From Singulisphaera sp. GP187 (lineage in GTDB: Bacteria > Planctomycetota > Planctomycetia > Isosphaerales > Isosphaeraceae): a stretch of DNA of 64,000 nucleotides. The first letter of the stretch is position 1. Each line of letters opens with the position of its first letter. The notes beneath the pieces were generated by a model. The model saw only the letters and a list, made by a program, of their open reading frames with translations, was not told where the DNA came from and did no database searches. The position numbers were made by a program, and so were the translations under genes. Shown here piece after piece: positions 1-9,228 of the stretch. The stretch lies in assembly GCF_900129635.1 (NCBI RefSeq), contig NZ_FSRB01000001.1, positions 310,001-374,000 on the forward strand, read 5' to 3'.

Positions 1-710
1 TAGGTGATCAGGCCGCAACGCTCGACGAACTGGAGTGGCGAGCCCGGTTCGCCACGAGCTTGCCGTGCCAGGCGGTCGAGGGCTTCGATCTGTGCGGTGG
101 CCTCCGCGCCCTGCGGCATGCCCAGCCGGCGGCGGAACTGCTCGAGCCGGGCCATCGACGGGATCACTTGCCGGCCGCCCGCAAGTGCCCAGGGGAGCGG
201 GAATGCCTCGTGGATGTGCAGCCCCGCCGCGTCGCCGTTCGGGGCGAGCTGCCGGTCGAGTGTACGAGCGAGCCAGCCGGGGGCCGCCTTGTCCAGTTCA
301 GTCTTGGCGGTCTGCCAGATCGCCATGCTGTCGAAATGCGACCGGTTCGGGTTGGGGTAACCCACCCCCTGCACGATCGCCAGCCGCTCTTGCTCGAGCA
401 GCTTCGCGAATGGTTCGAGCCTCGGGTGCAGCCCTACGCGATCGTCGACCTTCTTCACCTCACCCGCGGAGATCGCGAGCTTCGGCCGGCGCTTGCGGTA
501 CTCGTCGTCGCGATAGGGCACCACGGTGTTCAGCCCGTCGTTGCCACCATCGAGCTGAACCACAACGAGAATTTGGCCCTTCGCGGTCGGCCGATCCTCG
601 GCCAAGGCGTGCGCGGAGCGGGCCAGGAACTGCGGGACCGTCGGGCCGCAAGCCAGGAGCGCGGACGAGCCCAGGCCCAGACGAAGCATCTCGCGGCGAG
701 TCGGGTGCAT
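1..710 (-). CDS. DUF1501 family protein, N-terminal part (cut by window edge)
   Basis: The start at 710 reads MHPTRREMLRLGLGSSALL, a Tat-like N-terminus (twin Arg followed by a hydrophobic stretch), then a region containing VVVQLDGGNDGLNTVVPYRD, typical of DUF1501 proteins. About 236 codons are present; the rest lies beyond base 1. DUF1501 proteins are probably exported, are very numerous in planctomycetes and have no settled biochemical role. The gene lies just downstream of a DUF1800 gene on the same strand, the usual pairing, so the two probably form one transcription unit. Family assignment is from recognised sequence; function is unknown. Confidence 0.88.
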   Translation of the reverse strand, partial: MHPTRREMLRLGLGSSALLACGPTVPQFLARSAHALAEDRPTAKGQILVVVQLDGGNDGLNTVVPYRDDEYRKRRPKLAISAGEVKKVDDRVGLHPRLEPFAKLLEQERLAIVQGVGYPNPNRSHFDSMAIWQTAKTELDKAAPGWLARTLDRQLAPNGDAAGLHIHEAFPLPWALAGGRQVIPSMARLEQFRRRLGMPQGAEATAQIEALDRLARQARGEPGSPLQFVERCGLIT

Positions 711-796
711 CGGGATTCCTTCGCTTGAGGATGCAGTGGTATTTGTGTGTATAAAGGGATTATTGGCTGCGTCAGGTCTTGATCTGGCTTTTGTAG

Positions 797-813
797 GGTG
801 GGCACGGCCCACC
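797..813. repeat. Perfect short hairpin between DUF1800 and DUF1501 genes
   Basis: GGTGGGC, a three-base loop, then GCCCACC form a perfect 7-bp stem within the 117-bp gap. It has no following T-run on the minus strand, so it looks more like a small dispersed hairpin repeat or an RNA-stability element than a classical terminator. Confidence 0.45.
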
Positions 814-827
814 AGGTTTCACTCAGG

Positions 828-2210
828 TCAAGAGAGTTGGAACTCAGGGCAGTTGACGAGTCGTTGCAGCCCTTTGCGGAGTCCGTCGGGGGTGCCGTCG
901 CGGCAAGCGTCGAGCACGAGCCGGCGAGCCTCGTCGCCGACATCGCCCTGGAGTAGGAGGTCGAGCCACGCATCGGCGACGCGGTCGGCGGGCAATTGGT
1001 ATCGCGCTGCCCATGCCAGGGGGTCGAAGGACGTCAGGCCGTTCTCGCCGCGGCCCCAGACGAGGTCGGCGGCCCAGTTGGTGCGTTCTAGCAGGGTGCC
1101 GCTGTTGATCCAGGCCGAGCCGCCGATCCAGCCCTCGACGTTCGGCGGAGCGAACAACTCCTGCCCTTGGGCGTCGCAGGCGGCCGAGAGTGCTAACGGG
1201 TTGAGTGCCGCTCGCGGGATCTCGAGCGTTCGGACCAGCCCGGCGCTCCACTCGACCGGAGATTTGATCCGTTGGCGAAATGCGGCGCGGGAGTAAAAGT
1301 GCCGTGAGCGGAGGATGATCCCCACGATCGGCCCGATGGCGAACTGGTTTCGCTTCAACTCCTCGGCCAGTGGTTCGATCAGCTCGGGACTTGGCGTGCC
1401 CGACTCGCTGACCAGGAATCGATAGAGCTTGCTCGCCAGGAAGGTCGCCGCCTGGGGCTGCTCGAGCGTGATCCGCACGATGTCCGTTGGTCCCCAACGC
1501 CCGTTGCGACCGAGAAACGACTTGATTCCGTCGTCGAACTGCGCAGGTTCGCGAGTGAAGGCCGGTGTCTCCATCATGCCGTTCCGGGAATCCTGGCGGA
1601 CCCAGCCGGTGAAGGCCCGGGCGGCTTCGTGGACGTCTCGCTCGGAATAGGCCCCTGCGCCCAGGGTGAACAGTTCGAGGTACTCGCGGGCGAAGTTCTC
1701 GTTGGGCTTGTTCTTCTGGCTTGTCCCGCCGTCGAGCCAGACCAGCATCGCCGGGTCAGCAACCATCGCCTCAAGGAGCGTGGCGAAGTCGCCCAAGGCG
1801 TGCGTCCGCAGCGTCTCGTTCTGCCGGTCCATGAGCGCGATCGACTCGACCTTCTTGTGGCTGGTCGCGAAGTGGCCGTGCCAGAACAGGGTCAATTTCT
1901 CGCGGAGCGGGTCGGGTCCCTGGAGCATGCGGTTGAGCCAGCAGACCTTGAGCAGGTCGAGGTTGGCCGAGGCCCGCGCCGTCTGGCGGAGGCCGGCGAT
2001 GGCCTCGCCAGCTTCGGGCGAGAGCGGGTCCGGCCGGAACAGCCGCTCGACGCTGGCCTCCGGTCCGGCCGCGACGTCCCGGAGTAATTCCGCACGAGTC
2101 GCGCCGAAGCCGGCGCGACGGTGGAGGTGGGCGACCTTGCGAAGGTCCCAGGGATCGTCGGTCCTGGGTTCATAGCGGGCCCAGGGAGAAGCGTTCGTTG
2201 ATCTCAGCAT
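828..2210 (-). CDS. DUF1800 family protein
   Basis: This 460-residue protein starts with an ATG at 2210 preceded by a GAGGTG ribosome-binding site five bases away. It carries family landmarks: KVAHLHRRAGFGATRAEL near the N-terminus, a HGHFATS segment near residue 110, NENFAREYLELFTLG near 170 and a C-terminal FAPPNVEGWIGG stretch. DUF1800 proteins are abundant in planctomycetes and usually sit directly before DUF1501 genes, as here; the pair is suspected to act at the envelope, but no reaction is established. It lies 77 bp downstream of a sigma-fusion gene on the same strand, so co-transcription is possible. There is no clear signal peptide at the chosen start. Confidence 0.9.
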   Translation of the reverse strand: MLRSTNASPWARYEPRTDDPWDLRKVAHLHRRAGFGATRAELLRDVAAGPEASVERLFRPDPLSPEAGEAIAGLRQTARASANLDLLKVCWLNRMLQGPDPLREKLTLFWHGHFATSHKKVESIALMDRQNETLRTHALGDFATLLEAMVADPAMLVWLDGGTSQKNKPNENFAREYLELFTLGAGAYSERDVHEAARAFTGWVRQDSRNGMMETPAFTREPAQFDDGIKSFLGRNGRWGPTDIVRITLEQPQAATFLASKLYRFLVSESGTPSPELIEPLAEELKRNQFAIGPIVGIILRSRHFYSRAAFRQRIKSPVEWSAGLVRTLEIPRAALNPLALSAACDAQGQELFAPPNVEGWIGGSAWINSGTLLERTNWAADLVWGRGENGLTSFDPLAWAARYQLPADRVADAWLDLLLQGDVGDEARRLVLDACRDGTPDGLRKGLQRLVNCPEFQLS

Positions 2211-2287
2211 GGCACACCTCGCGGGGCACGAGCATCATGTCCGTGGGATTTGCTGGTATGAGGCGGAAGCCTATGCAGCGTGTTGAT

Positions 2288-5212
2288 TCACTGCGCGTCC
2301 GGTTTGTCGATTTGGATCTCGCCCAGGTCGAGGGTTTCGCCGGACTTGATGGTGAACTCCTTGCGGACTTGCGCCCCCTTGTCCTGGTCAGTGACCGTCG
2401 AGAAGTCGATGATCCGGTAGAGGGCACCGGGGATCAGGGAGATCAAGGAGACACGGCCCTCATCGTCGGTGCGCGGAGCATTCCAGTAATGCTTGCGATC
2501 GATGTTTGCAACGAACTCCACGTCGCTCGCCAGCTCGGCTCGGTCTCGCTGATTCCGGCTATATGGACTCGGGCCGGGGGTGGCGACGAATTCGAAGTGG
2601 GGACGGTGCTTGGCGATCGGCTTACCGTCGGGCCCGACGAACCGCGCCGTGGCTTTGCCACAAGGCTGCAAGCGGATCGTCAGGTCCCGGCCGCTCTGAT
2701 TTCCGGTGATGTCGACCGAGGCGCCCCACTCGTGCTCGGGATCGAGGACATGAATGCGTGTGGACGCCTCGGGGGCCAGGCCGTGCAGCTCGAAACGGCC
2801 ATCGCGAATGGGAATCTGGTAATCGCCGCGCCAAAAGGGGTTGAAGGCCTCGATTCGGAGCGTTGAAAGGATGAAGCCGTCGGTGATCGTCTGCCCGTCG
2901 GGTCCCTCGACACGCCCCTTGATCGTCACGCCGGGCCGCAACGTCGCGGTGACCTCAAGGGGCGAGTCTCCGGCTTTGGCCTCGTAGGGAATGATGGCGT
3001 GGGCATGGTAGCGTTTGCCGCCGGGCTGATCGTTGTAGAGCCGCCTGGCCCCGATCTCGCCCAGGACGTAGTCGCTGGTCGGGCCGAAGACGAGCAGGTG
3101 TCCCTTGCCCGGTGGCACCGCGATCTGGAACGAGCCGTCAGCCGTGCTGGCCACGATCGCTGGCCAGCCCGAGATCACGTTGTCGCCGCCGCTTGTCGGG
3201 ATGAACTGAATGCTCGACGCGGGCAGGGGGCGAGTGGTCCCTACTTCGGTGGCCTTGCCGCGAATCAGAACACCGCGACGGACTTTGATGTCGTGAGTCG
3301 CTTTGATCGTCCCCTTGGTCCACTTGAGTTCGTCCTGTTGGATCAAGTAGGGCTCGCCGCCGGTAGGGAAGGCGCCGAGGGTATAACTCGTGCTAGTGAT
3401 TGGGTTTATTGTAAATCGCCCCTTGGCGTCGGCGCGGAACTTGGTGGTGATGGAGCCTCGGGTCTGCTCGTTCATGACCTGGGCCGAGGCCGAGACGATG
3501 GCGTTGGGAATGGGTTGTCCGGTGTCGGCGGCCAGCACGCGGCCCTCAATGATTTTCGCCGGTTCCAACGCGAGGGTGGTCTCCTTGCCGGCCGCCCCGC
3601 TGTCGGGAGCGATCTGCAAGTCTTGCTGGGCAAAACGGAGGTCACGGACACCGAGATTGAGGCCGACACTGCGGCCGATGCCGTGAAGGGTGATCCTCCC
3701 GTTGTCGTCGGTCGCGACCGACTGGGGCCAGGTGCGGAGGCCCTTCGGTGCGTTGGCCCAGAGAGTGACCCCCTTGTAATGGCCTTGGTCGTCCGGCCTC
3801 CCGAGGCCCAGGACGCGGACTTCGACACCGCGGGCAGGCGCTCCCGACACGTCGACGAGCCGGACTCGCACGGTCTGTTCGGGCGGGAGCTTGAGGTCGG
3901 CCGAAGGCTGCTCGGCATCGGGGTTCAGCTCGGCCCACCCCAGGCCGTATCCGGGCACAGCGGCCAGCGCAATCACCTCGAAGACGCGGGTCGACGCAGT
4001 GCGGGGGGCGTCGAGACGGTATTGGCCGTCAGCATCCGACTGACCCTGGCTCAGCAGGGTGAACGGGGCGACATCCTCGCTCGCGCCAACCCAGGGGGCG
4101 CGTGGCCGTGCCACCAGGTCCACGACCGCGCCCCTGACCGGCTTACCGTCGGGGTCGAGCACGCGGCCGGCGACGGTCATCCGGGCCAAAGACACGTCGT
4201 CGGGGTTCGCCACCGGACGGGGCCGGTCAGCGTCGCCAGGCGGTATCTTCGCTTCCGGTGCCGCCGGGTTCTCCATGACCTCCTCCTTCATCGCCAGGGA
4301 GTGGGTGAGCAAGCCGGCGCCTGTGGCGACGGCCGTCATGAGCAGGAGTGAGAGCGCGGTGAGCCTGAGCTTGTGAACGAACATGGTACGGAGGACCTCC
4401 TGGGCCAGAGTCGCCGCCGAGGCGGAAAAGACCCCGCTTGCGGCGTGATGAGCCGCGAAGGTAGTCGCGGCCTGGGTCGTGGTGTTGCACAGGAGGGGTG
4501 AGATGGACGCCGAGGCGGATCGGGATACCAGGAATGCGGTCAATGCGGTGGCAGGCAAGGTCACTCCGCGACGCGACAGGCCGCGGCCGAGCTTGTCACG
4601 GGCCCGGGCCAGTCGACTGCGGAGGGTGCCGGCCGGACAACGGAGTCGCCTGGCGGCCTCGTCGAGGGTGAGACCCTCGAAGTAGCAGAGCACCACCGGT
4701 AGCCGGAAGGACCGGGGCAGGCGGTCGACTTCGCCGTGGATTGCCTCGGCCTGCTCGCGGTCGATTGCCGGCTGGTCGGCCGGCGGAGCGGTTGGCTCGG
4801 CCAGGTGGCACGCACCCGGACCGGGACCTTTCATGGCGTTGCCCTCCTCCCGCTTGCGTCGGCGGCCGATCTGTTGCTTGGCGCATCGCGCCGTCCGGAT
4901 CGCGACCCCGTACAGCCAGTTGCCCAACAAGTCGGGGTCGCGGATCGTCCGTGCCTTTTGGGCCAGGACGAGGAAGACGGCCTGGAAGGCATCCTCGGCA
5001 TGCTGTGCGTCGCCCAGGAACTGGCGGCAGACGCCCAGCACCATCGGCCCGTGCCGACCGACCAGCGCGGCGAAGGCGGCCTCGCCGGCCGGGTTGCACC
5101 CGCCGGCGAGATACCGCTCGAGGAGCTGGCGGTCGGAGAGCCCGGCCACGGAGCCCCCCTCGAAGAGGGACTCGAGCTGTCGGACCACGGACCTCGTTGC
5201 CGTATGCGCCAT
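2288..5212 (-). CDS. ECF sigma factor fused to membrane segment and carboxypeptidase-regulatory-like domains (copy A)
   Basis: A 974-residue single-chain fusion. Residues ~43-112 match sigma-70 region 2 and ~163-213 match region 4, with the helix-turn-helix around LTLDEAARRLRCPAGTLRSR. A hydrophobic segment at ~282-304 follows, then about 670 residues of beta-rich modules of the carboxypeptidase-regulatory-like type, recognisable by repeated GRV-x-D-x-x-G-x-P and DADGQYRL/DDNGRITL motifs. The ATG at 5212 is preferred over an upstream in-frame start because GGAGAG precedes it and the paralogue begins with the same MAH motif. Topology implies a cytoplasmic sigma module tethered to an extracytoplasmic sensor or binding region; release by proteolysis is an inference. 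It is followed by DUF1800 and DUF1501 genes. Confidence 0.87.
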   Translation of the reverse strand: MAHTATRSVVRQLESLFEGGSVAGLSDRQLLERYLAGGCNPAGEAAFAALVGRHGPMVLGVCRQFLGDAQHAEDAFQAVFLVLAQKARTIRDPDLLGNWLYGVAIRTARCAKQQIGRRRKREEGNAMKGPGPGACHLAEPTAPPADQPAIDREQAEAIHGEVDRLPRSFRLPVVLCYFEGLTLDEAARRLRCPAGTLRSRLARARDKLGRGLSRRGVTLPATALTAFLVSRSASASISPLLCNTTTQAATTFAAHHAASGVFSASAATLAQEVLRTMFVHKLRLTALSLLLMTAVATGAGLLTHSLAMKEEVMENPAAPEAKIPPGDADRPRPVANPDDVSLARMTVAGRVLDPDGKPVRGAVVDLVARPRAPWVGASEDVAPFTLLSQGQSDADGQYRLDAPRTASTRVFEVIALAAVPGYGLGWAELNPDAEQPSADLKLPPEQTVRVRLVDVSGAPARGVEVRVLGLGRPDDQGHYKGVTLWANAPKGLRTWPQSVATDDNGRITLHGIGRSVGLNLGVRDLRFAQQDLQIAPDSGAAGKETTLALEPAKIIEGRVLAADTGQPIPNAIVSASAQVMNEQTRGSITTKFRADAKGRFTINPITSTSYTLGAFPTGGEPYLIQQDELKWTKGTIKATHDIKVRRGVLIRGKATEVGTTRPLPASSIQFIPTSGGDNVISGWPAIVASTADGSFQIAVPPGKGHLLVFGPTSDYVLGEIGARRLYNDQPGGKRYHAHAIIPYEAKAGDSPLEVTATLRPGVTIKGRVEGPDGQTITDGFILSTLRIEAFNPFWRGDYQIPIRDGRFELHGLAPEASTRIHVLDPEHEWGASVDITGNQSGRDLTIRLQPCGKATARFVGPDGKPIAKHRPHFEFVATPGPSPYSRNQRDRAELASDVEFVANIDRKHYWNAPRTDDEGRVSLISLIPGALYRIIDFSTVTDQDKGAQVRKEFTIKSGETLDLGEIQIDKPDAQ

Positions 5213-5293
5213 GGCCGATCGCTCTCCTTTTGGTTCCCAAAGTCGTTCAGGCCGGTGCGCCCGCACCCGACGTCCCTTTCATCCCCACGCAAG

Positions 5294-5330
5294 GTACTGT
5301 GGCGCCGCCGGCCAAGTTATCCCGAGTTTG
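5294..5330 (-). promoter_or_regulatory. Candidate ECF-type promoter upstream of fusion copy A
   Basis: On the minus strand the region reads CAAACTCGGGATAA, a 17-base spacer, then CAGTAC, ending 81 bases before the start codon. The same boxes with the same 17-base spacer occur upstream of the paralogous gene (8423-8458). Two boxes about 17 bases apart fit an ECF promoter, so autoregulation by these sigma modules is plausible. No transcription start is known. Confidence 0.45.
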
Positions 5331-5393
5331 CTTCGAGAATGACGTAAATTTCGCTCCGGCCACGGTGTTGCGCCGAGCCGATTTGGGGGCAGC

Positions 5394-8330
5394 TCAATCC
5401 TCCGGGTGCTCGATCCGGATATCGCCGAGGTCGAGGGTCTCGCCCGGTTTGACGGTGAAGTCCTTGCGGAGCTGGACCCCCTTCATGTTGTCGTTCCTGG
5501 TGGACCAGTCGCTGATCCGATACGACGCGCCGGGGATCAGGGCGGGCATGGTGATGCGGCCTTCGGCGTCGGTGGCGAAGTCGTTGCCGTAGTGCTTGGG
5601 GGCGACATTGGAGAGGAACGTCGCGTCGGCCGCCAAGTGCTCGCCTTTGTCGACGAACAGCGAATGAGTCGAGCCGGGTGTCATCAGGAGCTGAACGTAG
5701 GGCCATGCGCTGAGCTTGGCAAGGGGCTTGTCGTCGGGCCCGACGAACCGGGCCTTGGCCTGGCCGCAGGGCTGGAGGCGCACCGTCAGGTCCTCGCCCG
5801 CCTGCTTGCCCGAGAGTTCGGCCGTCGCGCCCCAGTTGTGTTGGGCGTCGAAGAAGTAGACCGGATTGGCTGCTTCGGGGGAGAGACCGTGGAGTTCAAA
5901 ACGGCCGCCTCGGGCGTGAACGAATCGATGGCCCTGCCAGGTGAGGTTGAGGGGATCGATCGGTTGCCGGGCAATGGTGATTGCGTCTTCGATCGCCTCC
6001 CCCTCCGGGCCAAGCAGTCGGCCCCGGAGCGTCTTGCCCGGCCGGAGCGTGGCGGCGAGTTCAGTCGGCTTGTCGCCTGCTTTGACGTCGTAAGCGATGA
6101 CGTCGTGGGCGTAGAAGCGCTTGCCCCCGCGCTGGCCGCTCGCATAAAGGGTTCCGCCGCTGACCTCTTCGGGGAGGTAGTCGAGGGTTGGCCCCAGGAT
6201 CATCAGGTGCCCCTTGCCGGGCGGGACGGCGACGTGGAACGAGCCGTTTTCCTGACTGGCGACGATGGCTTCAAACCCGTGGACGACGTCCCCGGATCGA
6301 TCCATCGGGAAAAACTGCACGCTGGCTCGGGCCACCGGCCGGCCGGTCCCTGCTTCGGCCACCTTGCCTTGGATCAAGGCACCGCGGGGCAGCGTGAGGT
6401 CGATTGTTTTCTTGACCGCCCCCTTGGTCCACGCGAATTCGGCCTCCCGGCCCAGGTAGGGCTGGCCTTCGGGGGGGAAGGCACGCATGCGGAAGTAGTC
6501 ACCTGCGTAGGGGATGATCTTGAACTCTCCCTGATCGTCCGCGCGGAACTTGGTCGTGACCATTGCGCCGAACATGTCGAAGCTCGCCCGGACGGAGATC
6601 ACGGCGTTGGGGATCGGCCGGCCGGTGTCGGCGGCCAGGACGCGGCCCTCGATGAGCTTCGCCGGATGAAGGGCGAGGGAGACCTCTTTGGCGGCGTCTC
6701 GGCCGCTGGCCTCGAGGTCGAATCGCTGCTGGGCAAAGCGTGGGTCGCGGACAGCCAGGGAGACGGAGAGTCCGCGGCCGATGCCGGTGAAACGGAACCG
6801 GCCCTCGGCGTCGGTTTTGACGGCCGACGGGATGGCGCGAAGGGCCACGAAGAGATCGGACCAGGTGTAGCCTTGGCCGGGGCCAGGGATCTCAAAATGG
6901 TCGCCAGCGGCATTGGGAGATGCGTTGTAGACCCCGCTGAGCCGGACCTCGACCCCGGCGGCCGGCTGACCGTTGACGTCGACCAGTCGGCCGCGAATGA
7001 CCTGCTCGGGTCGGAGGCGGATCTCCGCCGCAGGGTGCTCGGCGTCCGGATCGAGCTTCAGGCTGCCGAAGCCGGTGCCAGGCACGCGGGCACCGGCCAG
7101 GGCGTAGACGTCCTGGAAATGAGCCGACGCGGTGCGCGGCACTTCGATGTGGAAGCGGCCCTCGCCATCGGTTGCCCCCTTGCCGAGCAGGATGTAGGCA
7201 TTCTTCTCCACGTCGATTCCCGACTCCGGCGCACGAGGCGCGCCGATGATGTCGACCTGTGCGTTCGCCGTCGGCTTGCCTTGCAAGTCCAACACATGGC
7301 CAGTCACGGTCATCCGGCCCGGAGCCGGGGCCTCGGCCTTCTCTACCGGGTGGGGTCGATCGACAACTCGTGGTGCGTCGCTCGCCGCCGGGCTTGCCAG
7401 CGGCTTGACGGGTTCCTCGCCCACGGCCAGGCCGTGGGTGAGCAGCAAGCCGGCGCCGGTGGCGACGGCCGCCACGAGCAGCAGGGAGAGAGCGGTGAGC
7501 CTGAGCGTGTGGAGCAGCATGGTACGAAGGACCTCCTGGGCCAGGGTCGTCGCCGAGGCGGAGCAGGCTCCGCTCGCGGCGTGACGGGCCGCGAACGCAA
7601 AGGCGGTCGCGGCCTGGGTCGTGGTGGAACACAGGAGGGGTGAGACGGACGCCGAGGCGGACCGAGGGGCCAGTGCCGCGGTCAGCGCGGGACCCGAGAG
7701 CGTGACGCCGCGGCGCAACAGGCCGCGACGGAGCTTCTCCCGGGCGCGGGCCAGCCGGCTCCGGAGCGTGCCGACCGGCCATCGCAACCGATGCGCGGCT
7801 TCGTCCAACGCGAGGCGCTCGAAGTAGCAGAGCAGGATCGCCGAGCGGAAGACGTCCGGTAAGCGGTCGATCTCGCGATGAAGGGCCTCGGCTTGCTCAC
7901 GCTCGAGCATCGACTGGTCGGCCGGCGCATCGGTAGGGGCCGTTGCGGAGCGGACGGCTCCATCCGCTTCAGTTCTACGTTGACGCGCGTTCCGGTCGCG
8001 AGCCTTGCGGGCGGTGCGGAGTGCTACGCCGTAGAGCCAGTTGCCCAGCAACTCGGGCTCGCGAAGCGATCGGGCCTTGCGGGCGAGAACCAGGAAGACG
8101 GCCTGGAACGCGTCTTCAGCGTGATGGCGATCGCCGAGGAGCTGGCGGCAGACGCCCAGCACCATCGGCCCGTGTCGGGCGACGAGCACGGCGAAGGCGG
8201 CCTCGCCGCTGTCGTCGCGCCGGGTGACGAACCGCTCGAGCAGTTGGCGGTCGGAGAGTCCGGTGGCCGAACCCCCGTCGAAAAGCGTGCCGAGCTGTTG
8301 GGCCAGCGATGGCGATGCCGCGTGAGCCAT
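5394..8330 (-). CDS. ECF sigma factor fused to membrane segment and carboxypeptidase-regulatory-like domains (copy B)
   Basis: This 978-residue paralogue of the next gene downstream has the same order: MAHAASPSLAQQLGTLFDGG start, sigma region 2 (around HHAEDAFQAVFLVLARKARS), sigma region 4 (LALDEAAHRLRWPVGTLRSR), one membrane segment (LRLTALSLLLVAAVATGAGL) and a long exported part with carboxypeptidase-regulatory-like modules. The ATG at 8330 is chosen by alignment with copy A; longer in-frame upstream starts exist but are not conserved. Both copies end in nearly the same GETLDLG-I-I motif. Lengths and architecture indicate tandem duplication. Ligands and promoters served are unknown; the large exported domain suggests sensing or surface binding. 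Confidence 0.87.
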   Translation of the reverse strand: MAHAASPSLAQQLGTLFDGGSATGLSDRQLLERFVTRRDDSGEAAFAVLVARHGPMVLGVCRQLLGDRHHAEDAFQAVFLVLARKARSLREPELLGNWLYGVALRTARKARDRNARQRRTEADGAVRSATAPTDAPADQSMLEREQAEALHREIDRLPDVFRSAILLCYFERLALDEAAHRLRWPVGTLRSRLARAREKLRRGLLRRGVTLSGPALTAALAPRSASASVSPLLCSTTTQAATAFAFAARHAASGACSASATTLAQEVLRTMLLHTLRLTALSLLLVAAVATGAGLLLTHGLAVGEEPVKPLASPAASDAPRVVDRPHPVEKAEAPAPGRMTVTGHVLDLQGKPTANAQVDIIGAPRAPESGIDVEKNAYILLGKGATDGEGRFHIEVPRTASAHFQDVYALAGARVPGTGFGSLKLDPDAEHPAAEIRLRPEQVIRGRLVDVNGQPAAGVEVRLSGVYNASPNAAGDHFEIPGPGQGYTWSDLFVALRAIPSAVKTDAEGRFRFTGIGRGLSVSLAVRDPRFAQQRFDLEASGRDAAKEVSLALHPAKLIEGRVLAADTGRPIPNAVISVRASFDMFGAMVTTKFRADDQGEFKIIPYAGDYFRMRAFPPEGQPYLGREAEFAWTKGAVKKTIDLTLPRGALIQGKVAEAGTGRPVARASVQFFPMDRSGDVVHGFEAIVASQENGSFHVAVPPGKGHLMILGPTLDYLPEEVSGGTLYASGQRGGKRFYAHDVIAYDVKAGDKPTELAATLRPGKTLRGRLLGPEGEAIEDAITIARQPIDPLNLTWQGHRFVHARGGRFELHGLSPEAANPVYFFDAQHNWGATAELSGKQAGEDLTVRLQPCGQAKARFVGPDDKPLAKLSAWPYVQLLMTPGSTHSLFVDKGEHLAADATFLSNVAPKHYGNDFATDAEGRITMPALIPGASYRISDWSTRNDNMKGVQLRKDFTVKPGETLDLGDIRIEHPED

Positions 8331-8832
8331 TGCCGCGGAACCCTCGGGTGTAAGGTCAAAGTCGATGCCTGGGACGGCTCGGGAGCCCGATGCGCCCGGC
8401 GTCCTCTCATCCCCTCGAGCCTGTACTGCCTGGCTGGCGTTCATCTTATCCGAGGTTGTCCCTGAAAATTTGTCAGAACCACGGAATCGAGGGAGAGCCG
8501 GGGAATCCGCAGGATCGGCCACTCGGCTCGACCCACGGCCGCGGACGGTCGGAGATCTCGTCGCGATTCGTCGCACGAGGGAGGTCGGTCAACACGGGTG
8601 ACGACGCCATAACTCTCCACGCCCAACATTTGTTGGGAATTGACGTCAGCCCTTCCCTTTTTTTGCGGGGTGCCGCGGTCCCGTGACCGTCGTTGTCCTT
8701 GCGTCAAACCAAGAGATACTGAATTAATGAATTGGATTCGCCTGCCGTTTGGTTTCTTGACATTACTCCAAGGCACCATTACTCTTGAGCCAAGCCAATC
8801 TCCAGATCCGGGCCCCATAGGGAATCCCCAAC
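8331..8832. other. Divergent intergenic region between sigma-fusion gene and HU gene
   Basis: About 500 bp separates the two divergent genes. It holds the candidate promoter at 8423-8458 for the minus-strand gene. From about 8600 to 8800 it becomes more AT-rich, which fits a promoter region for the HU-family gene, but no specific box was identified with confidence. No RNA gene was seen. Confidence 0.5.
8423..8458 (-). promoter_or_regulatory. Candidate ECF-type promoter upstream of fusion copy B
   Basis: The minus strand reads CAACCTCGGATAA, exactly 17 bases, then CAGTAC, ending 92 bases before the start codon. The match in both boxes and spacing to the element upstream of copy A, while the spacer itself differs, suggests conservation by function and not only by recent duplication. 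Confidence 0.45.
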
Positions 8833-9228
8833 GTGACGAAGAAAGAAATCGTCAGAATGATTTCCGAGGAAATGGGGCTGACCCAACTCCAGACCAAGGA
8901 CATCGTTCAGCGCACCCTCGATGAGATCACGCGCACGCTGGTCGCCGAGGGGCGAATCGAGCTGCGGAACTTCGGGGTGTTTGAGATCAAGCGGCATGCT
9001 CCTCGAAAGGCTCGCAACCCGAGGACCGGTGAGAAGGTCGACATCCCGGCCAAGAATGTGGTGACGTTCAAGCCGGGCAAGGAGATGGAGGAACAAGTCC
9101 GCAAGATCGACCTGAAAACGCTCCCGGAGCCCGCGGTTGAGCCCGAGCCCGAATCCGAATCCGGCAGCGGGGCGGAAGCGAGAGACGGGGAAGACGAGGC
9201 CGCGAAATCGTTCCCCAGGCTCGCCTGA
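8833..9228 (+). CDS. HU/IHF-family DNA-binding protein with acidic tail
   Basis: The 131-residue product begins at GTG with [20 protein letters not shown]. The first ~95 residues are a full HU/IHF fold, including the [20 protein letters not shown] strand region and the DNA-binding arm [20 protein letters not shown], whose RNP-x-TGE motif is the family hallmark. Residues after ~98 form an unusual Pro/Glu/Ser-rich acidic tail ([11 protein letters not shown]) that ordinary 90-residue HU proteins lack. It should bend and compact nucleoid DNA in the cytoplasm. It is a lone gene on the plus strand, divergent from the sigma fusion. The acidic tail may tune DNA affinity; that part is inference. Confidence 0.93.
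   Translation: MTKKEIVRMISEEMGLTQLQTKDIVQRTLDEITRTLVAEGRIELRNFGVFEIKRHAPRKARNPRTGEKVDIPAKNVVTFKPGKEMEEQVRKIDLKTLPEPAVEPEPESESGSGAEARDGEDEAAKSFPRLA

Noticed and set aside
2999..4351. 450-residue plus-strand open frame
   Set aside because: It lies antisense to the sigma-fusion gene; GC-rich codon bias leaves the opposite strand open. No family motif or ribosome-binding site.
5406..7643. 745-residue plus-strand open frame
   Set aside because: Antisense shadow of sigma-fusion copy B; its composition (repeated V/G/R/D blocks) mirrors the real gene.
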